The notes under the pieces: generated by a model
The model's database searches: none
Seen by the model: the letters and a program-made list of their open reading frames with translations, nothing else
Told to the model about the DNA's origin: nothing
In this document: positions 1 to 7,981 of the stretch, in pieces
How the letters are laid out: each line of letters starts with the position of its first letter
How positions within the stretch are numbered: the first letter of the stretch is position 1
Source of the DNA: Thermogemmatispora tikiterensis
Lineage (GTDB): Bacteria; Chloroflexota; Ktedonobacteria; Ktedonobacterales; Ktedonobacteraceae
Length of the DNA: 64,000 nt
Direction: 5' to 3'
NCBI RefSeq assembly: GCF_003268475.1
Contig: NZ_MCIF01000002.1
Coordinates: forward strand, 698,015 to 762,014
Translations under genes and position numbers: made by a program

Positions 1-818
1 GCACACTTCACCGGTCAGTAACAGGTAGGATAGGAAGAGAGAAAGAAGGCTCCTCACTCTGTCTGAGATGGCAGGCAGGTTGCGCCCACGAGCCTTCGCC
101 TCTTCCTTCTCTTAAACCTTCTCCGAGCCGAGCCATTTACGTTGGTTTTGTCCCCTCTTGCCTGGCTGAGCCGATGAGCTCCAGTCAGACGAGAGCAGCA
201 ACCTCTCAAAGTGCTACTTTCTCTCAGACTCTTTAGCTGGCCGCAGACCACTATCCTCTCCCGTTTGCCCGGTATCTTCCCTGTCCTTGTAGGGTCTGTA
301 CCTGCTGGGGACGCTTTACTGGGTCGGAGCGCTGTTTCTTCTATCTCGGGAGCGTTCTGAAAAGGCACAAGGAAGGCAGACCTGTTCTGGCCGTTAATAC
401 TCGCATTCCTGGCCTAGCTGCTGCTGGACCTCGGCCTCATCAGCTGGTACTTCCCCGGCTGGCCCCTCTACACCTCCGAGCTATTCGCTGGCCTAACCCT
501 TGTTTGCTTGCTGGTAGGATTCTGCTGCTTCCTCTCTTCTGCCGCCATAGCCTGGGAGGTGGCCAGGGGAGAGGCAGCTTAGCCCGGGAAGTAACGGAGA
601 GCATCACAGGCCCGAGCCTCTGCTCGCTTATCGCTCATGGAGAGGGCGCACTGAAGAGATCGGAGAAGAGCAAGCTGTCGATCTCGATAGTGCTCCCTCC
701 CCCTGGTGGGATGTACGGTATTGCGGACCTGGTAGCGAGATAGCTGCCCTTGAGGAGAGGAGACGGGGGCCGCGAGGAGACAAGCCAGGGAGCCTCGGAC
801 CTCCGGGTTTTCCAGGCC
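1..818. other. Left edge, no convincing gene
   Basis: This 0.8-kb stretch is pyrimidine-rich on the plus strand and holds only short overlapping reading frames, none with a recognisable domain, a good ribosome binding site or codon use like the neighbouring genes. No tRNA, riboswitch or strong promoter was recognised. It lies downstream of the leftward MocR gene and may hold its terminator and the upstream region of a gene left of the window. Confidence 0.5.
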
Positions 819-2456
819 TCAGACAGCGGTGAACAGGTCGGGCGAGGCCCGGCCCCGCCTGGTGCCGCTGCCATGCAGCAGAGCGCGCAGCGTCGACGAT
901 AGCCGCTGGACTCCCTCGCGCAGTTGCTCCGGGGACTTATCGGCGAAAGTCAGGCGCACACTTGGAAGCTGCTGCTGGCTGTTCTCGACGCGGAAGAGCT
1001 GGCCGGGAGCCAGCAACAGGCCGCGATCGGCAGCCTTCTCAATCACTTCATATTCCTGCAGCTGTGGCGGCAGCCAGAGCAGCAGATTGAAGCCCGCGCC
1101 TGGCACCGTCCAGCGGCATTCAAGCCCGGCCAGCTCCTCCGCGAGCAGGTTCAGCAGGGCGTCACGCCGGCGGCGATACTCCTGGCGATAGAGACAAAGC
1201 TCCTCCTCGAACGCGGGATCACTCAGATGCTCCAGAAGAGCCCGAGCCAGAGGTAGCGAGGTTCCGCGCGCGAAGGCCTGCTTGCCCTCGACCAGGCGCG
1301 CCAGGATCGGCTGGGCCGCCACGATACAGCCGAGGCGCAGTGTTGGAAAAATCAGCTTGTTGAAGCTCTTTAGATAGATCACGCGCCCCTCGCAATCAAA
1401 GCTGCGCAGTGCTGGTGGCGGCTCACACCTTGACTCATCGTAGAACAGCTCGCTGCAGTAGTCGTCTTCGACGATCAACAGATTATAGCGGCGGGCCAGC
1501 TCCACCAGCTGCTGGCGACGCTCACATGACATGGTGGCACCGGTTGGTGAATGGGCGGTCGGCACCACGCAGAGCAGACGAGGGCGGGCCGCGGGAGCCT
1601 CTAGCGCCTGCTCCAGGAGGTCGAGACGCAGCCCCTCCTCATCGACTGGAATTGGCTGGCAGGCCGCTCGCAGCTGCTCAAAGATATCCAGGGCTGCCAG
1701 ATAGGCGGGCTCCTCAATGAAGACTGGCTCGCCCGGGGCTAGCAGCACGCGTGCGACCAGATCCAACCCTTGCTGGTTGCCGCTCGTGAGCAGAATCTCC
1801 TGTGGCTCCGGCTGGAAGCCGAAGCGCGTGAAATACTGACAGAGATAGCGGCGCAGGGCCTCGTCGCCCAGAGTCGAGCCATACTGCAATACCTGCAAGC
1901 TGGCTGCCTGCCGTGCCTCCTCGGCCAGGAGCCGCCCAGCGCGCGCCATCGAACGTTCCCAGCGCTCGATAGGAAAGAGGCTGACATCAGGATAGCCACT
2001 GCTCAGATTGAGCATGGTGGCGGGATCGCCCCAGCGTTCCAGGGCGCGCTGCGTCAGCCACTGCAATTGACCGGCTCGGCTGGCTTGCAGCGATAGCCCT
2101 CCGAGCCAGCCTGTTGCCCAGTCCAGTCGTTGACGCTGGCAGATCGAGGCCGGATCGCTCGCCTGGAGATCACCCCCGAAGGGAGCACGTGCCCGCGCCA
2201 GGGCTGTCAGCGGCGAAGAAAGAATATAGGTACCGCGCCCAACATGACCACCGATTATACCCTCGCTAGCGAGGAGATCGTAGGCTTGAGCAACGGTGGT
2301 GGTGCTCACGCTCAGCTCCGCCGCCAGCCGGCGTACCGGTGGCAGCTGCATGCCCTCTGTTAGCTCTCCTCGCACAATGGCGCTTTTGATTTGTTCAGCA
2401 AGCTGCTGATAGAGCAGAGTGCGTGTGCTCTTGTCCAATGAAAAAGTGATACTCAT
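819..2456 (-). CDS. MocR-type (GntR/aminotransferase) transcriptional regulator
   Basis: This 545-residue protein has the two-part MocR layout. An N-terminal GntR winged helix (about residues 10-78, with PPVRRLAAELSVSTTTVAQAYDLL and a GRGTYI wing end) is joined to a fold-type I aminotransferase domain (about 130-520). The aminotransferase part keeps the VEDDY segment and SFNKLIFPTLRLG, where the lysine would bind pyridoxal phosphate. Such proteins are usually PLP-responsive regulators, not enzymes; PdxR, GabR and TauR are known examples. The start is the ATG next to a weak CAGGGACT site. It is divergent from the nitronate monooxygenase gene, and the shared intergenic region carries repeated ATTGTATA elements, so it probably controls that gene and itself. 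The effector is unknown. No pdxST or gab genes are nearby. Confidence 0.9.
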   Translation of the reverse strand: MSITFSLDKSTRTLLYQQLAEQIKSAIVRGELTEGMQLPPVRRLAAELSVSTTTVAQAYDLLASEGIIGGHVGRGTYILSSPLTALARARAPFGGDLQASDPASICQRQRLDWATGWLGGLSLQASRAGQLQWLTQRALERWGDPATMLNLSSGYPDVSLFPIERWERSMARAGRLLAEEARQAASLQVLQYGSTLGDEALRRYLCQYFTRFGFQPEPQEILLTSGNQQGLDLVARVLLAPGEPVFIEEPAYLAALDIFEQLRAACQPIPVDEEGLRLDLLEQALEAPAARPRLLCVVPTAHSPTGATMSCERRQQLVELARRYNLLIVEDDYCSELFYDESRCEPPPALRSFDCEGRVIYLKSFNKLIFPTLRLGCIVAAQPILARLVEGKQAFARGTSLPLARALLEHLSDPAFEEELCLYRQEYRRRRDALLNLLAEELAGLECRWTVPGAGFNLLLWLPPQLQEYEVIEKAADRGLLLAPGQLFRVENSQQQLPSVRLTFADKSPEQLREGVQRLSSTLRALLHGSGTRRGRASPDLFTAV

Positions 2457-2546
2457 AGTCCCTGCCTGGCTTCGTCCTACCTGCTATTTCATGGGAAATA
2501 CTATAAGTTACAGATGAGGTTCATTTCGCCATTTGGAGCCTTTAAC

Positions 2547-2702
2547 GATTGTATAGCCTAGTATATGCGAATCCACAATCGTTGTCAATTCAGCAGTTTG
2601 CTGCTCTCTCCCTTACGCAAGTGAGAGATTGTATACAAATGGCTATCATCAGGCGATGAACAGGAGAGCATTGTAAAAGATTGTATATATCGGTGATACA
2701 AT
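2547..2702. promoter_or_regulatory. Repeated GATTGTATA elements, candidate MocR operators
   Basis: GATTGTATA occurs three times in the same orientation at 2547, 2627 and 2679. The third copy begins an inverted repeat, ATTGTAT (2680-2686), nine bases, ATACAAT (2696-2702). The elements sit between the divergent MocR and nitronate monooxygenase genes. MocR regulators usually bind direct repeats, sometimes with an added inverted site, between themselves and a divergent target, so these are the best candidates for its binding sites. A possible MocR promoter has TATAGT on the minus strand at 2505-2500, with a poor -35. Confidence 0.55.
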
Positions 2703-2739
2703 TGTGACAATCAATTGTTGAGGGACAGCGCGGGAGAAG

Positions 2740-2768
2740 GAAAGAGTGGGCAGCATTGATGGTATAAT
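2740..2768 (+). promoter_or_regulatory. Possible promoter of the nitronate monooxygenase gene
   Basis: A perfect TATAAT lies at 2763-2768, but the -35 position 17 bases upstream (GAAAGA) is poor, as expected for an activator-dependent promoter. The -10 lies inside the longest upstream-extended reading frame, which argues that translation begins well downstream, at 2854 or 2875. Confidence 0.4.
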
Positions 2769-2874
2769 ATCCTCTGCCGGCCAACGAAGGCGGGAGGCGA
2801 AGAAGTGCCTGTCATCTCATTCTGAACCCGGTCGGCGAAAGGCGGGAACGCACTTGACATCGCTACCTGAGCGC

Positions 2875-3867
2875 ATGCAGACGCGCTTTACAGAACTCGT
2901 TAACATTCGCTATCCGATTGTCCAGGGAGGGCTTTCCCATCTCTCCTTTGCCGAGCTGGCGGCGGCGGTCTCCAATGCTGGCGGCCTTGGTCAGATCGGC
3001 TGCGCCTGCTTTGCCACGCCTGAAGAACTGCGAGCCGAAATCCAGAAAGCCAGGCGGCTTACTGACAAACCATTTGGGGTCAATTTCCCCATCGGGCATA
3101 TTCCTCTTGAGCCGTTTCTCGATGCTGCTCTCAGTGAAGGGCCGGCGGTTATCAGCATCACCGGTGGCAATCCCGAGTCGCTGCTCAAGCGTATTCAAAT
3201 GAGCGGCGTAAAGGTGCGCACGATGGTGCTTGTCGCGGGAGTGCGGGCGGCGCGCAAAGCCGAGGCTCTGGGAGCTGATGCTGTGATTGCTGTTGGCTTC
3301 GAGGGTGGGGGGCATCTCGGGCGTGACGATGTGGGTACGCTGGTGTTGACGCCGCGCGTTGTCGAGGCCGTCAAGATTCCGGTGCTGGCCAGCGGTGGCA
3401 TTGCCGATGGGCGCGGTCTCGCGGCGGCCCTGGCCCTTGGAGCCGAAGGCATTGAGCTGGGCACGCGCTTTGTAGCTGTGCGTGAGAGCAATGCCCACCC
3501 GCACTATCAGCAGGCCCTGCTCGAAGCTCAGGAGACGGATACCATGATCATCGAGCGCAGCATCGGACGTCCGGCGCGCGTTCTCAAAGGGCCGGTTGCC
3601 GAGCGTATTCGCCAGGTTGAGGAGGAGCTGGAGCGTGCAGGGGCTACGGCTGAGGAGCGCCTGCGCCGGCTGTTGCCGCTCATCAGCGGCGCTGTTAACA
3701 AGCGGGCTGCTCTGGAGGGTGTTCTCGACGAAGGCTTTGTTTGGGCCGGGCAGGTGGTGGGTCTCATCCATGATATTCCCACGGCCCAGGAGCTGATTGA
3801 GCGCATTATTCAGGAAGCCTGGGAGATCAGCCGGCGTCTGCCGGGACTCTTTGTCGCGCCGCGCTGA
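2875..3867 (+). CDS. Nitronate monooxygenase (2-nitropropane dioxygenase family)
   Basis: This FMN-dependent TIM-barrel enzyme of about 330 residues belongs to the nitronate monooxygenase/FabK superfamily. It likely oxidises alkyl nitronates to carbonyl compounds and nitrite. Visible signatures are RYPIVQGG near the N-terminus, AVSNAGGLGQIG, the GGHLG motif that carries the family's active-site histidine, and the phosphate-binding stretch PVLASGGIADGRG followed by LGAEGIELGTRF. The reading frame is open back to a GTG at 2746, but a TATAAT lies inside that extension. The ATG at 2875 matches family N-termini (MQTRFTEL). An in-frame TTG at 2854 has a slightly better upstream AAGGCGG. It is divergent from the MocR regulator, which probably controls it. 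FabK-type enoyl reductase activity cannot be excluded. Confidence 0.88.
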   Translation: MQTRFTELVNIRYPIVQGGLSHLSFAELAAAVSNAGGLGQIGCACFATPEELRAEIQKARRLTDKPFGVNFPIGHIPLEPFLDAALSEGPAVISITGGNPESLLKRIQMSGVKVRTMVLVAGVRAARKAEALGADAVIAVGFEGGGHLGRDDVGTLVLTPRVVEAVKIPVLASGGIADGRGLAAALALGAEGIELGTRFVAVRESNAHPHYQQALLEAQETDTMIIERSIGRPARVLKGPVAERIRQVEEELERAGATAEERLRRLLPLISGAVNKRAALEGVLDEGFVWAGQVVGLIHDIPTAQELIERIIQEAWEISRRLPGLFVAPR

Positions 3868-3898
3868 GTCAGGTGCCGGACACAGCGCAAAGCGAACG

Positions 3899-3961
3899 GA
3901 GGTCGAGCGAGAGCAATCGCCGCGCTGCCTGTGAGCGCCAGGCTCTGCCAGGCTCGACCTC
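3899..3961. terminator. Hairpin between convergent genes
   Basis: GAGGTCGAGC at 3899-3908 pairs with GCTCGACCTC at 3952-3961, a 10-bp stem whose loop of about 43 bases can form further short hairpins. It lies between the convergent ends of the monooxygenase and acyl-CoA synthetase genes. There is no U-tract on either strand, so its role as a terminator is inferred from position. Confidence 0.35.
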
Positions 3962-3972
3962 ATTTAATCTGC

Positions 3973-5433
3973 TTACGCTCCAGGCTCCCCGTTGGCAGTG
4001 CTGCTGGCCATGCGTGTCAGAAAGTGGCCGATTTCTGCCAAAGCCGCCATTGCGCGGCAGGTGATCTCAATCGACTCATAGTAAGGAATGCCCTCCTCGC
4101 GTAGGAGCTGGAGCGCGGGAATATCCTGATCGTAGCGAGCGTAGATGGTTTGCACCAGGACTGGCTTAGCGTACTGGCGCACGAGGCGGCCCAGCTCGCG
4201 GGCGGCCTCCTCCTCGCGCGCTCCAAAGGCTTCAGAGAGCAGCCAGCGATAGCCGCCGAAGAGGCCCGTGATGATGACGCCATCAACGTCGGGGTCGGCC
4301 AGACAGACCTCGCTCAGGCGAGCGAAAGCCAGCGGGTCCTCATCGGCGGCGCCGGCGACATCGATCGGATTGGTAGCTGTGGCCCGGGCGGGCATCAGGG
4401 CGCGCAATTGCTGCTGCGTCTCCTCCTTAAGGACGGGCACCTCCAGGCCGCAGCGCAAAGCGGCGTCGCCGGAGGCTACCACGCTCCCGCCGCCATCGCC
4501 TACAATCGCGATGCGTCGTCCCCCGCCTGGGGTCGGCGGCTGTAGCGCCAGGGCCCGTGCCACTGGGTATAGCTCATCCGAGCGGATGACGCGCACCACG
4601 CCGCTGCCGAATAATGCCGTGTCATGGTCGGGGCGCACTGTCGCCAGACTACCAGTATGGGCTAAGGCGGCGCGGACTCCGACCTCGGTGGCCCCGCTCA
4701 GCAAGATGACCACCGGTTTGTAGCGTCCCTGGCGGTAGAGTTGCCGTGTCACTTGCTGCAGGGTTGCCTCGTCGATGGCTTCGACGTAGCCAGCGATGAC
4801 CTTTGTCTCAGGGTCGTTGGCCAGATACTGCAGATACTCGGGGAAGCGCACATCGGCGCCGTTTCCCATGCTAAGGAAAGTCGTGAAGCCCAGTCCATCG
4901 AGCTGGGCCTGTGCGTAGAGATACATCCCCAGGTTGCCGCTTTGGGAGACCAGGCCAATCGGTCCCTCTGGCAGCGGAAAGGCCATGCCCAGGGCGTTGA
5001 GCCGGGCGCGCCGTACGTAGACCCCCATGCAGTTGCTGCCCAGGATACGGATGCCGTGCTCGTGGCAGCGGGTGACCAGCTCCATTTCGAGGGCGCGGCC
5101 CTCGGGGCCGGTCTCGCTGAAGCCGGCGGTGACGATCACGATGCCTTTGACCCCGTGAGCGATGCAATCGTCGACGGCGGCGGGCACGTGCTGGAAGGCG
5201 GTGGTAATGATGGCCAGATCGACAGGCCCGGGCACAGCGCGCAGACTGGGATAGGTGCGCTGGCCGAGGATCTCGGGGGCGCTGGGCGTGACCAGATAGA
5301 CCTCGCCTGGAAAGCTCGCCAATAGCTGGCGGGCGGCGACATGGCCCCACTTCTGGGGTGCGCGCGATGCGCCGATGATGGCGACAGAGCGCGGGTGCAG
5401 CACTTCCTCAAGCGTATACAGCCGGTTGCTCAT
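3973..5433 (-). CDS. ADP-forming acyl-CoA synthetase, alpha-subunit type
   Basis: At 486 residues this matches the alpha part of NDP-forming acetyl/acyl-CoA synthetases. A CoA-binding Rossmann domain (residues 8-105, SVAIIGASRAPQKWGHVAARQL) is followed by two succinyl-CoA-ligase-like domains (about 150-290 and 300-460). The phosphorylated histidine is expected in ALAHTGSLA near residue 265, and VSQSGNLG and GSNCMG are family motifs. The reaction is acyl-CoA + ADP + Pi to acid + ATP + CoA. The ATP-grasp beta part is neither fused nor adjacent, so a partner must be encoded elsewhere, or the protein has another role. Its ATG directly follows the stop codon of the PAC2 gene, implying translational coupling. 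Confidence 0.85.
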   Translation of the reverse strand: MSNRLYTLEEVLHPRSVAIIGASRAPQKWGHVAARQLLASFPGEVYLVTPSAPEILGQRTYPSLRAVPGPVDLAIITTAFQHVPAAVDDCIAHGVKGIVIVTAGFSETGPEGRALEMELVTRCHEHGIRILGSNCMGVYVRRARLNALGMAFPLPEGPIGLVSQSGNLGMYLYAQAQLDGLGFTTFLSMGNGADVRFPEYLQYLANDPETKVIAGYVEAIDEATLQQVTRQLYRQGRYKPVVILLSGATEVGVRAALAHTGSLATVRPDHDTALFGSGVVRVIRSDELYPVARALALQPPTPGGGRRIAIVGDGGGSVVASGDAALRCGLEVPVLKEETQQQLRALMPARATATNPIDVAGAADEDPLAFARLSEVCLADPDVDGVIITGLFGGYRWLLSEAFGAREEEAARELGRLVRQYAKPVLVQTIYARYDQDIPALQLLREEGIPYYESIEITCRAMAALAEIGHFLTRMASSTANGEPGA

Positions 5434-6444
5434 TCAACCCTCGTCCTTGGAATCGTCGGTATCGGTGGGTGGCCCCTGTTCGCGCTCACGTCGCAGCAGC
5501 TCCTCGACGCTGCGAATGAGCACATCCGCGCTCGGCAGGGGACCGGTGCCGGCGGGGTGGTCGAGGTCAGTGGCCGGGCCGTGGGCTGTCTCCACCACGG
5601 GCGGCTCCTCCTCGTCCTCTAGATCATCCTCGTCGTCCTCATCCTCCTCGTCTGCCAGGGCATGGATCTGTTCTTCCAGGCGACGGACGTAGGCGCTGGC
5701 CTCGGGATCACGAGCCACCAGCGCGGTAATCTGCTCCTCGAAGCGGACGGCATCCGCCTGGATCTCGTTGAGGTCGAGGTCGAGGGAGAGGAGGCTGTTG
5801 ACATAGGCCAGGAGGGCCGCGGTCACTTTGATGTTCGGTGTAGCGGCCAGGTAGTGGGGCGCTGCCGCCCAGAGGCTGGCTGCTGGGATGTTGGCGCGGC
5901 GGCAGGCATCCTGCAACACGCCGATCATGCCGGTGGGACCCTCGTAACCAGAGCTGTGGATGTCCAACTCGCGTAGCCGTTCCTGGAGCTCGGGCGTTGA
6001 CGAGCTGCCAGTGATGGGCACGGCCAGCGAGTGGGGGATGTCCGCCAGCATAGCCCCCAGCAGAATGACCTCCGAGACGTGAAAGTGGCGACAGATCTCG
6101 AGAAAGCACTCGCTGAAGGTGCGCCACTTGAGCTGCGGCTCTACTCCCAGGTAGAGGATGATGTCGCGCTCTTGCTCGGGAAGGCTGTGGGCGGAGAACT
6201 GGTTAGCGGGCCAGACCAGGGAACGCTGCATGCCGTCGACAATGCGCACAATGGGCCGCGTTTCGGTGAAGACGTAGAAGTCTTCACTGTCAATTTCGGC
6301 GATCTTCACCGGCTTCCAGCGATCTATCAGGAATTTGATGGCGGTAGTGGCCGAGTCGGCGGCGTCGTTCCAGCCGGCCAAGGCGGCGATCAGCACCGGG
6401 TTGCGTAGTTGCAGGTGTTCACGATAATACTGGATCAGAGACAT
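5434..6444 (-). CDS. PAC2 family protein
   Basis: This 336-residue protein has the PAC2 fold (LIAALAGWNDAADSATTAIKFL near the N-terminus, then ILLGAMLADIPHS and EGPTGMIGVL). The fold is shared with eukaryotic proteasome-assembly chaperones; bacterial and archaeal members have unsettled functions. The C-terminal third is a helical region ending in a very acidic segment (about residues 265-290, mostly Asp and Glu) and a polar tail. The ATG at 6444 is preferred because AGAGAGG lies seven bases upstream; the ATG at 6450 sits almost on that site. It is co-transcribed with, and abuts, the acyl-CoA synthetase gene. No proteasome genes are in view. Confidence 0.82.
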   Translation of the reverse strand: MSLIQYYREHLQLRNPVLIAALAGWNDAADSATTAIKFLIDRWKPVKIAEIDSEDFYVFTETRPIVRIVDGMQRSLVWPANQFSAHSLPEQERDIILYLGVEPQLKWRTFSECFLEICRHFHVSEVILLGAMLADIPHSLAVPITGSSSTPELQERLRELDIHSSGYEGPTGMIGVLQDACRRANIPAASLWAAAPHYLAATPNIKVTAALLAYVNSLLSLDLDLNEIQADAVRFEEQITALVARDPEASAYVRRLEEQIHALADEEDEDDEDDLEDEEEPPVVETAHGPATDLDHPAGTGPLPSADVLIRSVEELLRREREQGPPTDTDDSKDEG

Positions 6445-6559
6445 GCTCATACCTCTCTCTGCCTTCCCTGGACCGTATCCTACACATTCTACCATGTTGG
6501 GGAAATTGTGGGCAGTCTCTCTTGCCCCCCTATGCCCGGCCAGGGTCTGGCTCTTGCTC

Positions 6560-6588
6560 TTGATCCTTGCTGGGGCGGGGGCTATAAT
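6560..6588 (+). promoter_or_regulatory. Promoter of the pseudouridine synthase gene
   Basis: TTGATC (6560-6565), a 17-base spacer and TATAAT (6583-6588) form a near-consensus housekeeping promoter. It gives a leader of about 95 bases before the ATG at 6690. Confidence 0.7.
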
Positions 6589-6689
6589 AGCCTGACAATG
6601 TGGACCTGCCTGGATGCGCTCGCCGCGCTGCGCGCTCTGCCAGGAGGGCGGGGGCGTTGTGAAGCCGGCGGCAGGGGGTAGTTTCTGCG

Positions 6690-7694
6690 ATGGAGCTGGA
6701 CCCGAGTCTGATTCTCTATCAAGATCATCATATGCTGGCGGTCAATAAGCCGGCGGGCGTGGTGATTCATCCAACCTATAAGCATGCTGATGATACGCTC
6801 TGGAATATGATCCTGGCCTATCTGGAGCGGCGGGGGCCGGAGGAGTGGCAGCCGCCGGCGTTGCCCGATGAGCCGGGCTGGGAGCGGGCGCCCGAGCCGG
6901 TGCGCCTGATGCTGCGCGAGCGGCGGGCGGCGCGGCTGCTCAGGCAGGAGGGGCCGCTGCCCAAGCCAGTGCTCTTGCATCGCTTGGATAAGGATACGTC
7001 GGGGGTAGTCTTGTTGGCCCGTACTGAGAATGCCCGGCGCTATCTGGGACGGCAGTTCAATGAGCATCGAGTGCTGAAGCGCTATCTGGCGGTGGCCTTC
7101 GCCGGGGCCCCATCCTGGACGCGACCGCTGCAGCCGCTGCGCGTGTCTCGTCTCTCTGGGGCTGAGCTGGGGCAGGGGCTGGGGCCGGGAACTCTTGACC
7201 TGGCTGGAACAGAGGAGTGGCCCAGCTCGCAAGTGCTGGCGATCTCGGGAGAGGAGCTGGAGCCGCTGCCATTGCCCGTTGGGAGCCTGTGGCTGCTCGA
7301 TGGACCCATTCAGCGTGATCCCCAGGATCGCCGACGCTGTGTGGTGGGGCCAGAGGGCCTGCCTGCGCGGACCCTGGTGCAGGTGCTGGCCCACCAGGGT
7401 CCTTTCCTCTTGCTGGAAGCACGCCCGATTACGGGAAGGATTCATCAGATTCGCGCTCATCTGGCCTCTCTGGGCTATGCCCTGGTCGGTGACCAGACCT
7501 ATGCCCCGCCTCCGCTGCTGGGAACGCCCCAGGCAGCTTTGGGGCGCCAGTTCCTCCATGCCTTCAGTTTGACCGTGCGTCGCTATCCCGATGAGACGCC
7601 AGTGACCTTTGTTGCCCCATTGAGCGAGGATCTGCGTCTCTGGCTAGAGATGTACTTTTCTGATGCTCTGTCACTGCTCGCGTCGCAAGGGTAG
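6690..7694 (+). CDS. RluA-family pseudouridine synthase
   Basis: This is a 334-residue RluA/RsuA-superfamily enzyme that isomerises uridine to pseudouridine in rRNA or tRNA. It keeps the early YQDHHMLAVNKPAGVVIHP segment, the catalytic motif HRLDKDTSGVVLL with its essential aspartate, and the late RPITGRIHQIRAHLASLGYALVGD motif. There is no N-terminal S4 domain. Compared with compact family members it carries two inserted segments, around residues 45-85 before the catalytic motif and around 140-205 between motifs, both rich in Pro, Leu and Glu. AGGGGG at 6673-6678 lies 11 bases before the ATG. The target position cannot be deduced. Confidence 0.88.
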   Translation: MELDPSLILYQDHHMLAVNKPAGVVIHPTYKHADDTLWNMILAYLERRGPEEWQPPALPDEPGWERAPEPVRLMLRERRAARLLRQEGPLPKPVLLHRLDKDTSGVVLLARTENARRYLGRQFNEHRVLKRYLAVAFAGAPSWTRPLQPLRVSRLSGAELGQGLGPGTLDLAGTEEWPSSQVLAISGEELEPLPLPVGSLWLLDGPIQRDPQDRRRCVVGPEGLPARTLVQVLAHQGPFLLLEARPITGRIHQIRAHLASLGYALVGDQTYAPPPLLGTPQAALGRQFLHAFSLTVRRYPDETPVTFVAPLSEDLRLWLEMYFSDALSLLASQG

Positions 7695-7916
7695 GTGACG
7701 TATCAGCCTGGCCCTCTCCTGTCTTCAGTCTGCCGCTCTTTTGTGTTCTTATAGTCTGTGGATAGTAAGAAGTACGACCGCAGCTCCGGCCCTGAGCTGG
7801 CCTTATCAGGGGTCAGGCGCAGGAGGCTGAGCGAGGCTGGAGGTGGCTTCTTGCCCGTGTGTCAGAGTCTTCTGTCTCTTGCTCGGGCCTTGGGTCCTGA
7901 TCCAGGATGGAGGAGA

Positions 7917-7969
7917 GAGGGAACCTGGCCTATGCTTGTCTGTTAGACAAGCATAGGCCAGGTTCCCTC
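7917..7969. terminator. Perfect 24-bp stem, 5-base loop
   Basis: Positions 7917-7940 and 7946-7969 are exact reverse complements around the loop TGTTA. The structure lies between the convergent ends of the pseudouridine synthase and FAD oxidoreductase genes, only 12 bases past the latter's stop. There is no T-run on either side, so it is not a classical intrinsic terminator. It could block 3' exonucleases or act as a bidirectional terminator. The rest of 7695-7981 holds no recognisable gene. Confidence 0.6.
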
Positions 7970-7981
7970 GCGGCTGCCTGG

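Noticed and set aside
2863..3963. 366-codon open frame antisense to the nitronate monooxygenase
   Set aside because: Complement of a well-supported gene; no recognisable protein features.
7917..7969. Inverted repeat as an insertion-sequence end or MITE
   Set aside because: The arms are separated by only five bases, with no target duplication or transposase. A hairpin role is more sensible.
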